DNA of 64,000 nucleotides from Colwellia chukchiensis. Its GTDB lineage: Bacteria; Pseudomonadota; Gammaproteobacteria; Enterobacterales; Alteromonadaceae. The stretch covers positions 156,739-220,738 of the forward strand of contig NZ_NBOC01000005.1 in the NCBI RefSeq assembly GCF_002104455.1, read 5' to 3'. The position numbers were made by a program, and so were the translations under genes. The first letter of the stretch is position 1, and the number at the start of each line of letters is the position of its first letter. The notes beneath the pieces were generated by a model. That model had not been told where the DNA came from, searched no databases, and saw only the letters and a list, made by a program, of their open reading frames with translations. Shown in pieces: positions 19,458 through 29,810 of the stretch.

Positions 19458-20693
19458 ATGTCAAAATTAGCGGAAAGAAACTTAGTTGTTGGCTTAGATA
19501 TTGGAACTTCAAAAATTTCAGTAGCAGTTGGCGAGATCACGCCTGATAACCAGCTTAGTATCGTTGGGGTTGGCAATCAGCCGTCACGAGGCATGGATAA
19601 AGGTGGCGTTAATGATCTGAATTTAGTTATTCAGTCCATTCAGCGAGCCATTAACGAAGCAGAGCTTATGGCAGATTGTCATATTACCTCGGTTTATCTT
19701 GGTATTTCGGGTAAGCATATCAGCTGTCAAAATGAAAATGGCATGGTGCCAATTAATGACAAAGAAGTTATGCAGGATGATGTTGATAATGTCATCCATA
19801 CCGCACGTTCAGTGCCGATTTCTGCAGAGCGCAGAATGCTGCATGTGTTGCCACAAGAGTACAGTATTGATTGCCAAGATGGCATTAAAAGCCCAATTGG
19901 TATGTCAGGGGTGCGCATGGAAGCCAAAGTGCACATAGTAACTTGTGCTAATGATATGGCAAAAAATATTGTTAAATGTGTAGAGCGTTGCGACTTAAAA
20001 GCGGATCAATTAATTTTTTCTGCCTTGGCATCGAGCTACGCCATATTAACCGATGATGAAAAAGAGCTAGGTATTTGCGTGGTTGATATGGGCGCAGGCA
20101 CTATGGATATCGCCGTGTTTACTGGTGGCGCGTTACGACATACCGCGGTGATACCGGTAGCCGGTAATCAAGTGACCAGTGATATCGCGAAAATTTTCCG
20201 TACGCCATTAAGTCATGCAGAAGATATTAAAGTGCAATACGCCTGTGCGTTACGTCAAATGGTCAGTATGGAAGAAAACATCGAAGTGCCCAGTGTTGGC
20301 GGTCGACCAGCACGCTCTATGTCACGTCACACACTTGCAGAAGTGGTTGAGCCGAGATACCAAGAATTATTTGAGCTCATCCAAGAAGAACTGCGCGAAA
20401 GCGGTTTAGAAGATCAAATTGCGGCTGGTTATGTCTTGACCGGTGGCACGGCAAAAATGGAAGGGGTAGTGGAATTTGCTGAAGAAGTCTTTCAAATGCC
20501 AGCGCGTCTTGCGCAGCCAGCAGACGTTTGTGGCTTGAAAGAGTATGTTAACGATCCCAGTTATGCGACCGTTGTTGGTCTATTGCACTATGGCATGCAA
20601 GCAAATCAACAACAAAGTCATGAGCAAAAGAAAAGTGAGTCAGTCGCTAGTATCGGCTCGAGAATACTCGCTTGGTTTAAAGGTGAATTTTAG
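19458..20693 (+). CDS. ftsA: Cell division protein FtsA
   Basis: A 411-residue actin-like ATPase with VGLDIGTSKI (phosphate 1), VVDMGAGTMDIAVF (phosphate 2) and VLTGGTAKMEGV (adenosine) motifs and a C-terminal amphipathic helix (GSRILAWFKGEF) for membrane binding. It tethers FtsZ filaments to the membrane and recruits later division proteins. It starts 5 bp after ftsQ. Confidence 0.96.
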   Translation: MSKLAERNLVVGLDIGTSKISVAVGEITPDNQLSIVGVGNQPSRGMDKGGVNDLNLVIQSIQRAINEAELMADCHITSVYLGISGKHISCQNENGMVPINDKEVMQDDVDNVIHTARSVPISAERRMLHVLPQEYSIDCQDGIKSPIGMSGVRMEAKVHIVTCANDMAKNIVKCVERCDLKADQLIFSALASSYAILTDDEKELGICVVDMGAGTMDIAVFTGGALRHTAVIPVAGNQVTSDIAKIFRTPLSHAEDIKVQYACALRQMVSMEENIEVPSVGGRPARSMSRHTLAEVVEPRYQELFELIQEELRESGLEDQIAAGYVLTGGTAKMEGVVEFAEEVFQMPARLAQPADVCGLKEYVNDPSYATVVGLLHYGMQANQQQSHEQKKSESVASIGSRILAWFKGEF

Positions 20694-20768
20694 ATTGTCA
20701 GTTGGTTGACTATTTAAAAGGGTAAAGAGTTTTGGTGGAACAAAACGTTTAAAATCGGAGATAAAAAA

Positions 20769-21938
20769 ATGTTTGAATTAATGGAAGATCATAACGCAGA
20801 AGCAGTTATCAAAGTGATAGGTGTTGGTGGTGGTGGCGGTAACGCTGTTGAGCATATGGTATTACAAACCATAGAAGGTGTTGAATTTATAACGGCCAAC
20901 ACCGACTCACAAGCACTACGCAATTCGGCTGCCAATGTGACATTACAACTAGGTCATGATGTCACTAAAGGTCTTGGTGCTGGCGCTAACCCAGAAATTG
21001 GGCGTCGTAGTGCTGAAGAAGACAGAGAAACCATCAAAGAAACCCTACAAGGTGCCGACATGGTCTTTATTGCCGCTGGTATGGGCGGTGGTACAGGTAC
21101 AGGTGCGGCACCCGTGGTAGCTGAAATTGCCAAAGAAATGGGCATATTAACCGTTGCGGTCGTAACTAAGCCGTTTCCGTTTGAAGGCAAAAAACGCATG
21201 AACTATGCCGATCAAGGGATAGAGTTTTTGGCGAAAAACGTCGATTCGTTAATTACCATTCCTAATGAAAAACTGCTGAAAGTATTAGGTCCAGGGACAA
21301 GTTTGCTTGATGCCTTTAAAGCCGCCAATAATGTTTTATTAGGTGCGGTCCAGGGTATTGCCGAGCTGATCACACGACCGGGTTTAATTAACGTCGATTT
21401 TGCTGATGTGAGAACCGTTATGTCAGAAATGGGGACTGCCATGATGGGCTCAGGGATCGCCTCAGGGCCAGATCGTGCTGAAGAAGCGGCCGAAGCGGCA
21501 ATTTCCAGCCCATTATTAGAAGATGTCGACCTCGCAGGTGCGCGTGGTATTCTAGTGAATATCACAGCCGGTATGGATATTAGCATTGATGAGTTTGAAA
21601 CTGTTGGTAATGCCGTTAAAGCCTTTTCATCGGAAAATGCCACGGTAGTGGTCGGTGCAGTCATTGACCCAGAAATGACCGAAGATCTGCGCGTTACTGT
21701 TGTTGCGACCGGTATTGGGGCAGAGCGTAAGCCAGATATTACCTTAGTAAATCCAGCGCCTATTGCTGAGCCGCAAGTGGTTGGTGGAGATTATGTTGCT
21801 AGCGCACAACCAGAAGTGGCAACCAGTGCCGTGACCATGCCTGATGCAAATACCCAGGCTAAAACTCATAAAGTTGCCGCGACAGAGCTAGATGATTACT
21901 TAGATATACCGGCATTTTTGCGCAAACAGGCCGATTAA
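20769..21938 (+). CDS. ftsZ: Cell division GTPase FtsZ
   Basis: A 389-residue tubulin-like GTPase with the signature [10 protein letters not shown], the T7 loop [11 protein letters not shown] and the conserved C-terminal peptide [11 protein letters not shown] that binds FtsA and ZipA. It assembles the Z ring. A clear CGGAG lies 8 bp before the ATG. A 75-bp gap after ftsA is the largest inside the cluster up to this point. Confidence 0.97.
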   Translation: MFELMEDHNAEAVIKVIGVGGGGGNAVEHMVLQTIEGVEFITANTDSQALRNSAANVTLQLGHDVTKGLGAGANPEIGRRSAEEDRETIKETLQGADMVFIAAGMGGGTGTGAAPVVAEIAKEMGILTVAVVTKPFPFEGKKRMNYADQGIEFLAKNVDSLITIPNEKLLKVLGPGTSLLDAFKAANNVLLGAVQGIAELITRPGLINVDFADVRTVMSEMGTAMMGSGIASGPDRAEEAAEAAISSPLLEDVDLAGARGILVNITAGMDISIDEFETVGNAVKAFSSENATVVVGAVIDPEMTEDLRVTVVATGIGAERKPDITLVNPAPIAEPQVVGGDYVASAQPEVATSAVTMPDANTQAKTHKVAATELDDYLDIPAFLRKQAD

Positions 21939-21983
21939 TTTTGGCCTAAAACTTGATTAAATAAGATTATAAAATTAGGTTTT

Positions 21984-22012
21984 TTGATTTTATTAGGCTT
22001 TTTTGTTATATT
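21984..22012 (+). promoter_or_regulatory. Promoter of lpxC
   Basis: TTGATT (21984-21989) and TATATT (22007-22012) are separated by 17 bp in the 138-bp ftsZ-lpxC gap, about 65 bp before the lpxC start. Independent transcription of lpxC is also known in enteric bacteria. Confidence 0.6.
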
Positions 22013-22076
22013 ACGCCACCGATTATTTCCGGCTGTGGCTTAATAGCGCAAAAATAAAAGCTTAAGAAGGCTATTT

Positions 22077-22994
22077 ATGATTAAACAACGTACGATAAAA
22101 GATAGTATCTCTGCCATAGGTGTAGGGTTACATAAAGGTGAAAAGGTGCAGATCACTCTCCGTCCTGCGCCTGCTAACACCGGTATTATTTTTCGCCGGG
22201 TTGACCTAGAGCCGGTTGTTGATATTCCAGCAACGCCAGAAGCGGTCGGCGAAACAACCTTGTGTACGTGTTTAGTGAACGAGCAAGGAGTTCAGATTTC
22301 CACCGTCGAACACTTGCTTGCTGCTGTGGCAGGTTTAGGTATTGATAACCTTATTGTTGAGGTTGACTCACCTGAAGTTCCAATTATGGATGGCAGTTCA
22401 TTACCTTTTGTTTATTTAATCCAGTCAGTTGGCATTGAAACCTTAAACGTGGCGAAGCGTTTTTTACGCATCACTAAAGCGATTCGGGTCGAAGAAGGTG
22501 ACAAGTGGGCCGAGCTTAAACCCCATGAAGGTTTTCGGGTCAACTTTGCCATTGAGTTTCAACACCCTGTGATTGTTAATACTTGTCAAAGCATGAGTAT
22601 GGACTTATCCAGTAATTCATTTATCAAAGAAATAAGCCGTGCCCGCACCTTCGGCTTTATGAAAGATATTGAGTTTTTGCGTTCTCACAATTTAGCCTTA
22701 GGTGGCAGTTTAGAGAATGCCATAGTGCTAGATGAGTTTCGCATGCTGAACAAAGACGACTTACGCTATGATGACGAGTTTGTTAAGCATAAAATCCTCG
22801 ATGCGATCGGTGATTTATATATGGGTGGTGTCAGTATTTTAGGGGAATTAAACGCCTTTAAATCAGGGCACGCATTAAATAACATGTTATTGCGAGAAGT
22901 ATTTAAGCAAGTGGACTGTTGGGAATGGGTAACTTATGAAGATACGGTTGAATCACCCATTCAATTTCAAGAACTTAATCCGTTACCGTTTTAA
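22077..22994 (+). CDS. lpxC: UDP-3-O-acyl-GlcNAc deacetylase LpxC
   Basis: A 305-residue zinc hydrolase and the committed step of lipid A synthesis. The zinc ligands are visible in [12 protein letters not shown] and [14 protein letters not shown], and the catalytic histidine in FKSGHALNN. It is the last gene of the dcw region, behind its own promoter, and ends at a strong hairpin terminator. Length is typical. Confidence 0.96.
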   Translation: MIKQRTIKDSISAIGVGLHKGEKVQITLRPAPANTGIIFRRVDLEPVVDIPATPEAVGETTLCTCLVNEQGVQISTVEHLLAAVAGLGIDNLIVEVDSPEVPIMDGSSLPFVYLIQSVGIETLNVAKRFLRITKAIRVEEGDKWAELKPHEGFRVNFAIEFQHPVIVNTCQSMSMDLSSNSFIKEISRARTFGFMKDIEFLRSHNLALGGSLENAIVLDEFRMLNKDDLRYDDEFVKHKILDAIGDLYMGGVSILGELNAFKSGHALNNMLLREVFKQVDCWEWVTYEDTVESPIQFQELNPLPF

Positions 22995-23014
22995 TTTCTC
23001 TAGCATTGTTAAAT

Positions 23015-23043
23015 AAAAAACCAGTCAGTGCACTGGTTTTTTT
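23015..23043. terminator. Bidirectional terminator between lpxC and the DciA-like gene
   Basis: An 11-bp perfect stem (AAAAAACCAGT / ACTGGTTTTTT) around a 6-nt loop, with A- and T-runs on both sides. It sits between two convergent genes and can serve both. Confidence 0.85.
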
Positions 23044-23070
23044 AGCGCTCAAATTTAACCTTATGAAACA

Positions 23071-23535
23071 TTACTTTTTCAAACCGTGGGCGGCGAGTTT
23101 TTCTAGCTTTTTTCGTAAGCTCTCAGGTGCGCCTTTGGCTACTTGCATCAGTTGCTCTGCGGTTTTCGCAGAGATATTTGATTTTGCCTCTGTCGTGGTG
23201 CGCTTTTGCTCAGGTAAGCGGCTTCGTACTGGGCTGAGTTTAATTTCTATTTGATTAAATTCGTTATGGGTCAGCGCGCTGAGTTCACGACAAATATTCA
23301 TGCGTTCGAACTGGAGTCGCTGTCCCCAGACCGCCGAATTAACTTCAATGACAATGGCATTAGCTTTAAAGTTGGCTATTTTCCATGCCTCGACTGGCAG
23401 GTCAGGACAAATTTGTCGTACAATGTCGGACAATTGTGTTAAAAAGTTGGTTTTTGTCGCTATTTGTGACAAAGTGCCAGACGTTGAATGAAACAGCGCT
23501 GACATGTCTGTGGGGATTCTGGATTTTCGTGCCAT
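23071..23535 (-). CDS. dciA: DciA-like DUF721 protein, probable DnaB helicase loader
   Basis: A 154-residue DUF721 protein. The core has the KH-like pattern IVIEVNSAVWGQRLQFERMN with the conserved W and the QL/ERM block, followed by a lysine-rich C-terminal tail (about residues 105-154). DciA is the ancestral replicative helicase-loading factor in bacteria without DnaC, and in other gammaproteobacteria DUF721 genes lie close to secA, as here. It is convergent with lpxC and divergent from the M23 peptidase gene with a 33-bp gap. The function is inferred from the family. Confidence 0.8.
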   Translation of the reverse strand: MARKSRIPTDMSALFHSTSGTLSQIATKTNFLTQLSDIVRQICPDLPVEAWKIANFKANAIVIEVNSAVWGQRLQFERMNICRELSALTHNEFNQIEIKLSPVRSRLPEQKRTTTEAKSNISAKTAEQLMQVAKGAPESLRKKLEKLAAHGLKK

Positions 23536-23568
23536 GAGTCAGCTCCTGAACTAAACGATGAAAGAATT

Positions 23569-24462
23569 ATGAGTTTAACATTACTATACCGCGGAAAGAA
23601 CGTTAGATTTACCATGAAGCTAAATAAGCTCCATTGGTTATCGGCATTAACCGCATTTGCATTGATTTCAGGTTTTATCGTTCATTTATTGGTTTCAGCA
23701 GATGAAGTGCCTGCAAGCCCTGCCTATCAAGTGTCTCACTTAAACGAATTTGAACAACCTAAACTCAATAGTCAAGTGACGGCTGTCACTATGAAATTGG
23801 CAGAATTACAAAGCCAAGTGTTACGATTAAACGCACTAGGCGATCGCTTGGCAGAAGAAGCGAGTATTCCGGAGCAAGAATTTAATTTTCAGCAAATGCC
23901 GCCCAGTGGTGGCCCTATGCAGAGTTATAACGAAAAGCCAAAAAGTTTGACCGAGTTACTCACAGCAATTGATGCACTAGAAACGTCGCTGCAACATGAA
24001 GAAAAACAATTACAATTGCTTGAATCTGTCACGTTAGGACACCATATAGAAAATAGCCGATATTTATCTGGTCGCCCAATTACTAAAGGTTGGTTATCGT
24101 CTTACTTTGGTGTTCGTAAAGACCCCTTTAGTGGTAAGCCGGCTTTACATAAGGGCGTTGATTTTGCCGGCAGTGAAAACGCTGACATTATTGCAACGGC
24201 ATCAGGTGTGGTGAGCTGGGCAGGTGAACGCTACGGTTATGGGCAACTGATTGAAATTAACCATGGTGGCGGCTATAAAACACGCTACGGTCATAATAAA
24301 ACGATAAAAGTAGCGGTGGGTGATGTGGTTAACAAAGGACAAGTCATAGCGAAAATGGGCAGCACGGGGCGATCGACAGGGCCACATGTTCATTATGAGA
24401 TATTACGAAATAATGTCCAAATAGATCCAAAAAAGTATGTCTATCGAAAAGCAAAAAATTAG
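23569..24462 (+). CDS. M23-family murein metallopeptidase, membrane anchored
   Basis: A 297-residue protein with an N-terminal membrane anchor (about residues 24-43), a periplasmic coiled coil (about residues 60-90 and 125-145) and a C-terminal LytM domain with HKGVDFAG and the HVHYE zinc motif. The catalytic residues are intact, so it is either an endopeptidase or a regulated amidase activator that kept its motif. An alternative start at ATG 23614 would shorten the N-terminus by 15 residues. It stands directly before secA, the place occupied by secM in enterics, but is unrelated to SecM. Confidence 0.85.
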   Translation: MSLTLLYRGKNVRFTMKLNKLHWLSALTAFALISGFIVHLLVSADEVPASPAYQVSHLNEFEQPKLNSQVTAVTMKLAELQSQVLRLNALGDRLAEEASIPEQEFNFQQMPPSGGPMQSYNEKPKSLTELLTAIDALETSLQHEEKQLQLLESVTLGHHIENSRYLSGRPITKGWLSSYFGVRKDPFSGKPALHKGVDFAGSENADIIATASGVVSWAGERYGYGQLIEINHGGGYKTRYGHNKTIKVAVGDVVNKGQVIAKMGSTGRSTGPHVHYEILRNNVQIDPKKYVYRKAKN

Positions 24463-24523
24463 CTTTTTCTAGAATTTCTGTTGTGTAAAATACAGCTGCG
24501 ATTACAATACTAAACAAGTTATG

Positions 24524-24542
24524 TGTTCGGTGTCACCGAACA
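24524..24542 (+). promoter_or_regulatory. Hairpin in the secA leader
   Basis: TGTTCGGTG-T-CACCGAACA is a perfect 9-bp inverted repeat around one base, followed by TTTTATTTT. It lies 61 bp after the M23 peptidase gene and 45 bp before secA. It could terminate the upstream transcript or attenuate secA. A 20-codon reading frame (24521-24583) begins 3 bp before it and stops 4 bp before the secA ATG. Confidence 0.5.
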
Positions 24543-24587
24543 TTTTATTTTCAGCGGAAGATTTTCTTCTCAATATGGTTTAACACG

Positions 24588-27263
24588 ATGTTTGTAAAGT
24601 TAATGACAAAACTGTTTGGTAGTCGAAACGATCGATTACTCAAACAAATGCGTAAAGAAGTAAGTAAAATAAATGCTCTAGAACCGGTTTTTGAAGCCCT
24701 CAGTGATGAAGAACTAAAAGCAAAAACAACTGAATTTAAAGAACGCGTCGAGCAAGGTGAAGTATTAGAACAACTGATCCCAGAAGCCTTTGCCGTAGTG
24801 CGCGAAGCCAGTAAGCGTGTTTTTGGTATGCGTCACTTTGACGTACAAATGATAGGTGGCATGGTATTGAATTCTGGCAAAATTGCCGAAATGCGTACCG
24901 GTGAAGGTAAAACCCTTACCGCCACCTTACCTGCGTATTTAAATGCATTAACCAATAAAGGTGTGCATATCATCACAGTAAATGATTACTTAGCGACCCG
25001 TGATGCAGATTGGAGTCGACCATTATTTGAGTTTTTAGGAATGACGGTTGGTTGTAATATTGCCAGTATGACGCCGGATGATAAACAAGCCGCATACAAT
25101 GCCGATATAACCTATGGTACCAATAACGAATTTGGTTTTGACTACCTGCGCGATAACATGGCGTTTTCGCCTGAAGAGCGGGTACAAAAACCACTGCACT
25201 TTGCCGTTATTGATGAAGTTGACTCAATTTTAATTGATGAAGCCCGAACACCGTTAATTATCTCAGGTCAAGCAGAAGACAGTTCTGAGCTATACCGTAA
25301 AATTAACCAAGTTGTGCCGTCGTTAGTGCAACAAGATGAAGAAGATAAAGAAGGCGAAGAAAGCACTGGCGATTTCACCATAGATGAAAAAGCGAAGCAA
25401 ATTTATCTGACCGAGCTTGGACAGGTGCATATTGAAGAGATCATGATCGAAAAAGGCTTGATGCAGCAAGGCGACTCTTTGTTTTCCGCCACTAACATCA
25501 CTTTATTGCATCATGTTATGGCGGCATTACGCGCCCACAAATTGTTCCAAAAAGATGTCGACTATATCGTTAAAGACGGTGAAATCGTAATTGTTGATGA
25601 ACATACCGGCCGTACAATGGAAGGGCGTCGTTGGTCCGAAGGTTTGCATCAAGCCATTGAAGCGAAAGAAGGCGTTAACATTCAAAATGAGAACCAAACG
25701 TTAGCCTCTATTACCTTTCAAAACTTTTTTCGTATCTATAGCAAGCTGTCGGGTATGACAGGTACTGCTGATACTGAAGCGTTTGAGTTCAACCATATAT
25801 ATGGCCTTGAAACCGTCGTAATACCTACCAATCAGCCAATGATACGTAAAGATTTACCGGATCTGATTTTTCTAACAGCGGAAGAAAAGTTTGAAGCCAT
25901 TCTTGAAGATATCAAAGACTGCGTCAAACGTGGTCAACCGGTATTAGTGGGTACTATCAGTATTGAAACCTCTGAGTTCTTATCGGCGCTGTTAAAGAAA
26001 GAAAAAATAAAGCACAAAGTCTTAAATGCGAAGTTTCACCAACAAGAAGCCGAGATTGTTGCTGATGCCGGTAAAATTGGCGCGGTAACCATAGCCACCA
26101 ATATGGCCGGTCGTGGTACCGATATCGTCTTAGGTGGTAATTTAGGTGCCATGTTAGCCAAGCTAGATAATCCCAGTGAAGAACAGGTTAAAAAGCTCAC
26201 CGCACAATGGCAAGAAGAGCACGATAAGGTACTCGCCGCTGGCGGCTTGCACATAGTGGCCACTGAGCGTCATGAATCGCGTCGTATTGATAACCAATTG
26301 CGTGGTCGTTCTGGCCGCCAAGGTGACGCAGGTTCAACCCGTTTTTACTTATCGATGGAAGATGGCTTAATGCGCATTTTTGCCTCTGAGCGCATCAGCA
26401 ACATGATGCGTAAATTAGGCATGGAGCGTGGCGAAGCCATAGAACACCCTTGGGTAACGAAAAGCATTGAAAACGCACAACGGAAAGTTGAAGGGCGAAA
26501 CTTTGATATTCGTAAACAATTGCTTGAATTTGATGATGTTTCTAATGACCAGCGTAAGGTTATTTACGAGCAACGCAACGAATTAATGGATGAAGCCGAT
26601 ATTGCTGATGTCATTAAAGCGATTCGTATCGACGTGGTTAATGGTATAATCAGTCAGCATATTCCACCACAATCATTAGAAGAAATGTGGGATGTTAGTG
26701 GTCTAGAAGAGCGCATGAAAGGCGAGCTTAATATCGAGTTACCGATTGCGAAATGGCTAGAAGAAGACACTAACTTGCATGAAGAAACCTTACGCGAAAA
26801 AATTCTTGCTGCCGTAGACACTAATTATGCCGAGAAAGAAGCAATGGTTGGCGCTGATGTATTACGTCAATTTGAGAAAGCGGTGATGTTACAAAGCTTA
26901 GACTCGCATTGGAAGGAGCATTTGGCGGCTATGGATCACTTGCGTCAAGGTATTCATTTGCGTGGCTATGCGCAAAAGAACCCTAAGCAAGAGTTTAAGC
27001 GCGAGTCGTTTGAGCTATTCTCTGAGCTACTTGAAAACTTGAAATATGACGTGATTGGTATTTTAAGTAAAGTACAAATACGCGCAGAATCTGATGTTGA
27101 AGCAGTTGAAGAGCAACATAGAAAGTCAGATGAAGCGCCGAAAGAATTTAAACATGCATCATCTGATCCTGAGCCTGCTGCTATGCCGCGTGTTGGTCGC
27201 AACGAACCATGCCCGTGTGGCTCAGGTAAAAAATACAAGCAGTGTCATGGTAAATTAACTTAA
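24588..27263 (+). CDS. secA: Preprotein translocase ATPase SecA
   Basis: An 891-residue SecA with nucleotide-binding domain 1 ([28 protein letters not shown]), the preprotein cross-linking domain (about residues 225-370), nucleotide-binding domain 2 ([21 protein letters not shown]), and the C-terminal zinc motif [14 protein letters not shown] that binds SecB. It pushes unfolded proteins through SecYEG. The coding sequence is complete and of normal length, and is followed by a clear terminator. Confidence 0.97.
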   Translation: MFVKLMTKLFGSRNDRLLKQMRKEVSKINALEPVFEALSDEELKAKTTEFKERVEQGEVLEQLIPEAFAVVREASKRVFGMRHFDVQMIGGMVLNSGKIAEMRTGEGKTLTATLPAYLNALTNKGVHIITVNDYLATRDADWSRPLFEFLGMTVGCNIASMTPDDKQAAYNADITYGTNNEFGFDYLRDNMAFSPEERVQKPLHFAVIDEVDSILIDEARTPLIISGQAEDSSELYRKINQVVPSLVQQDEEDKEGEESTGDFTIDEKAKQIYLTELGQVHIEEIMIEKGLMQQGDSLFSATNITLLHHVMAALRAHKLFQKDVDYIVKDGEIVIVDEHTGRTMEGRRWSEGLHQAIEAKEGVNIQNENQTLASITFQNFFRIYSKLSGMTGTADTEAFEFNHIYGLETVVIPTNQPMIRKDLPDLIFLTAEEKFEAILEDIKDCVKRGQPVLVGTISIETSEFLSALLKKEKIKHKVLNAKFHQQEAEIVADAGKIGAVTIATNMAGRGTDIVLGGNLGAMLAKLDNPSEEQVKKLTAQWQEEHDKVLAAGGLHIVATERHESRRIDNQLRGRSGRQGDAGSTRFYLSMEDGLMRIFASERISNMMRKLGMERGEAIEHPWVTKSIENAQRKVEGRNFDIRKQLLEFDDVSNDQRKVIYEQRNELMDEADIADVIKAIRIDVVNGIISQHIPPQSLEEMWDVSGLEERMKGELNIELPIAKWLEEDTNLHEETLREKILAAVDTNYAEKEAMVGADVLRQFEKAVMLQSLDSHWKEHLAAMDHLRQGIHLRGYAQKNPKQEFKRESFELFSELLENLKYDVIGILSKVQIRAESDVEAVEEQHRKSDEAPKEFKHASSDPEPAAMPRVGRNEPCPCGSGKKYKQCHGKLT

Positions 27264-27289
27264 GTCACGTCGCTAATGTATTATTAACA

Positions 27290-27314
27290 ATGCCAGTCAA
27301 TGACTGGCATTTTT
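27290..27314 (+). terminator. Rho-independent terminator of secA
   Basis: ATGCCAGTC-AAT-GACTGGCAT forms a 9-bp perfect stem followed by TTTTT, 27 bp after the secA stop. Confidence 0.9.
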
Positions 27315-27512
27315 ATGTTCAGGGTGTACTTAAACACCAAGCTTAAGGTATAACGAAACCTGACCAGCGACATTGATGGCTCGCTGCCTTTGCCCTGATA
27401 TGCATGACTAGCAGCGATACAGCTGTGGCGAAAAGCCCTGTCAGTACCGGTCGCCATGGCAAAGCGTTGGGCAGTTCACTTGGGAAAATAAACTAAAAAT
27501 AAGGTTGAGTAG

Positions 27513-27911
27513 ATGGCAACAAAAACTGTGCATGTGGCGGTAGGGGTGATCAAACAAGATGATAAGGTTTTTTTAACTAAACGCCTTGCTGACAGTCATC
27601 AGGGCGGCAAGTGGGAGTTTCCAGGCGGTAAGGTTGAGCAAGATGAAACTGTGCACCAAGCACTGGCGCGAGAACTAAAAGAAGAAGTGGCGATAGAGAT
27701 CTTAACTTGTATGCCTTTAATGCAAATAAACCACGACTATGGTGATAAAAAGGTACGCTTAGAGGTGTTTATTGTTGAGCACTTTAGCGGTGAAGCAAAA
27801 GCTTTAGAAGGGCAGCAATCGGCTTGGGTGAAGTTAGCCGCACTGAGTCAGTTAACCTTCCCTACGGCTAATCAAGCAATCATCACCAAGCTAGCAGAAC
27901 TTTATTGTTAA
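27513..27911 (+). CDS. mutT: Nudix hydrolase MutT (8-oxo-dGTP diphosphatase)
   Basis: A 132-residue Nudix protein with the Nudix box from GGKVEQDET to ARELKEEVAI (about residues 38-60) and the MutT-type FPGGK just before it. It removes oxidised dGTP from the nucleotide pool and so prevents A:T to C:G errors. Its place after secA matches E. coli. It is convergent with yacG, 19 bp apart. Confidence 0.93.
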   Translation: MATKTVHVAVGVIKQDDKVFLTKRLADSHQGGKWEFPGGKVEQDETVHQALARELKEEVAIEILTCMPLMQINHDYGDKKVRLEVFIVEHFSGEAKALEGQQSAWVKLAALSQLTFPTANQAIITKLAELYC

Positions 27912-27930
27912 TTTGGGCAGTTTAGCGCCG

Positions 27931-28170
27931 TTATTCAGGCTCAACAAAAAATTTATTATGTTGTAAGAATTGCTCTTCTATGGCATCGAGCATTTCTTCA
28001 TTTAGCTCTGTAGCGCCTTGTATAGGTTGGCTGATTTTGTGGTTTTCATCAGCCCAATCGCCAATATCAATTAACTGGCAGCGTTTGCTGCAAAATGGCC
28101 GGTGTTGACTTTCTGCTTGCCAAATCACTTCTTTTTTACAGGTAGGACAAGCTACTTTTAATGTCATCAT
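27931..28170 (-). CDS. yacG: DNA gyrase inhibitor / zinc-binding protein YacG
   Basis: A 79-residue protein with a four-cysteine zinc site (CPTC near residue 9 and FCSKRC near residue 27) followed by the conserved IDIGDWA and an acidic C-terminus. YacG binds GyrB and blocks gyrase activity in E. coli. The order yacG-zapD-coaE-pilD on one strand is conserved across gammaproteobacteria. Confidence 0.93.
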   Translation of the reverse strand: MMTLKVACPTCKKEVIWQAESQHRPFCSKRCQLIDIGDWADENHKISQPIQGATELNEEMLDAIEEQFLQHNKFFVEPE

Positions 28171-28187
28171 AAACCTTTTTAACGAAA

Positions 28188-28207
28188 TTATAATAACGTT
28201 ATTATAA
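28188..28207. repeat. 20-bp perfect palindrome before yacG
   Basis: TTATAATAACGTTATTATAA is fully self-complementary and lies 18 bp upstream of the yacG start codon on the minus strand. Position and symmetry suggest an operator or promoter element; no cognate regulator can be named. Confidence 0.5.
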
Positions 28208-28278
28208 GAAATATTCCGTGAAGCAGCTAGCTGTAATTTAAGCTCTAGCTAGCTGTGGTTTGTCTTAATTGAGCACTG

Positions 28279-28300
28279 ATAGCGTTAAACTTAACGCTAT
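28279..28300 (-). repeat. Inverted repeat after zapD
   Basis: ATAGCGTTAA and TTAACGCTAT form 10-bp perfect arms around AC, 9 bp downstream of the zapD stop (minus strand). There is no T-run on the minus strand after it, so it is a weak terminator candidate. Its core GCGTTAAACTTAA recurs near 37507. Confidence 0.45.
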
Positions 28301-28308
28301 TGTTAATG

Positions 28309-29055
28309 TTAGCATTGGGCTAATTGGAAGTTCATCGCTTCTTTGACATACTTACGTCCTGTTTCCTGACACGGGCTGACAAAGCGGATGGAATAACGAA
28401 AGCGGTTACCACTGACCGTCGGATAACAAGCTAAATCACCAGCAACTTTAATGCGCAGCAACACTAAGCCTTCGCCGCTATCTTGATAAAAGCCACTATC
28501 TGTGGCAATAGCTTTGAACTCAGCGCGCTGACGCATGAACTTGAGTATTAAGGACAGCGCCGCACTAATTTGTGCAAGTAAGGCTAACCAATGTTGACAT
28601 TGCGCTTTAATATTAGTGTCGGTTTGGTGTAACCAATACTGAAGCTGGGGCAGGTCAAAATGAGAGCTGCCCCCTTGAATGGCAAAACGTTGCTTTAAAC
28701 CGGTTAAAAACTTATCTGCTTTTAATTGCAGCCACTGCGGCGTTGGCGTTTTAATTTTGCTACTTAATGCTACCGCAGTTTTTAAATTACTTTCCAGTAC
28801 TTGCTTGTCAACTTCTGGGGCTTGTGACCACAGCACTAGGTTTTGCTCAAGCTTTTCGAGATCTTTGATCAAGTCGCCACGAATATCATTGCGCTCTAGG
28901 GTGTCTAATATGGCAAATAAGGCATTAAAGAATACACTATGACTGGTGCTAAGCGGGTATTGCAAGCTGTCCGTGGCTTGGACAAAAAGTTGCTCAATTT
29001 TCAAATAGTTGCGAATACGCTCATTGAGGGGATGTTCATACAGTATAGCGGTCAT
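28309..29055 (-). CDS. zapD: Cell division protein ZapD
   Basis: A 248-residue protein with the ZapD (DUF1342) start YEHPLNERIRNYLKIEQLF, a helical N-terminal domain and a beta C-terminal domain ending RYSIRFVSPCQETGRKYV. ZapD cross-links FtsZ filaments. It lies between coaE and yacG as in E. coli, 93 bp after coaE. Confidence 0.93.
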   Translation of the reverse strand: MTAILYEHPLNERIRNYLKIEQLFVQATDSLQYPLSTSHSVFFNALFAILDTLERNDIRGDLIKDLEKLEQNLVLWSQAPEVDKQVLESNLKTAVALSSKIKTPTPQWLQLKADKFLTGLKQRFAIQGGSSHFDLPQLQYWLHQTDTNIKAQCQHWLALLAQISAALSLILKFMRQRAEFKAIATDSGFYQDSGEGLVLLRIKVAGDLACYPTVSGNRFRYSIRFVSPCQETGRKYVKEAMNFQLAQC

Positions 29056-29148
29056 AGCTTGCGAGCTTTATTTAAAAATTAGACAGTGATGTCTTCATAG
29101 TACCCATAGCTTGGCAAAATGGCGAATTATTTTATCAACTAGTGCCAT

Positions 29149-29760
29149 TTATACGGGGTTATTGGCCATAACTCGGTATTTTTGATCTAAATCGATCACT
29201 TGTTGTCGAAGTTTAGCCATGCTCACGCCTTGATTGTTGATAACATCATCGGCAAAACTTAACCGTTGTTCGCTTGGCATTTGACTGGCAATGATACGCT
29301 TAATTTCAGCGCTTGAACTTGGATCACGAGCAAGGGTACGGACAATTTGACTTTCCTGATCGATATTAATTACTAACACACGATCAACAAGCTTGTGTAG
29401 CTTGTTTTCCAGTAGCAACGGCGCGACTAATACACTATAAACGCTGCTGGCTTTTGCTAATTGTGCTAACAACTCTTGCCTGATCAGAGGGTGTAGTAAC
29501 GCATTTAACCAGGCTTTATCATCAGCAGCACTAAAAACACGGCTGCGCAGTTTAGCTCGGTTCAGTTGACCTTGTGCGTCAAGGTAGTCGGCTCCAAAAT
29601 GCTCGCTGATAGCGCTAAGCGCAGGACTACCTGGCGCTACAACAATACGCGCTGCAACATCAGCATCAATAATATCAATACCTAATTCGGCAAATATATT
29701 GGTTACTGTGGTTTTGCCACTGCCAATACCGCCGGTTAGGCCAACAATAAATTTTGACAT
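29149..29760 (-). CDS. coaE: Dephospho-CoA kinase
   Basis: A 203-residue P-loop kinase with GLTGGIGSGKTTV at residues 7-19, the DADVAARIV substrate motif and the HPLIRQ helix. It phosphorylates dephospho-CoA in the last step of coenzyme A synthesis. It sits 50 bp after pilD in the conserved pilD-coaE-zapD-yacG order. Confidence 0.95.
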   Translation of the reverse strand: MSKFIVGLTGGIGSGKTTVTNIFAELGIDIIDADVAARIVVAPGSPALSAISEHFGADYLDAQGQLNRAKLRSRVFSAADDKAWLNALLHPLIRQELLAQLAKASSVYSVLVAPLLLENKLHKLVDRVLVINIDQESQIVRTLARDPSSSAEIKRIIASQMPSEQRLSFADDVINNQGVSMAKLRQQVIDLDQKYRVMANNPV

Positions 29761-29810
29761 AATAATTTAACTACTTGTTACGCGGGAGTTTTTATTTACC
29801 CAAGAATTGA

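Noticed and set aside
23569..24462. The gene before secA as a SecM equivalent
   Set aside because: It has clear M23 peptidase motifs and no arrest-like C-terminus.
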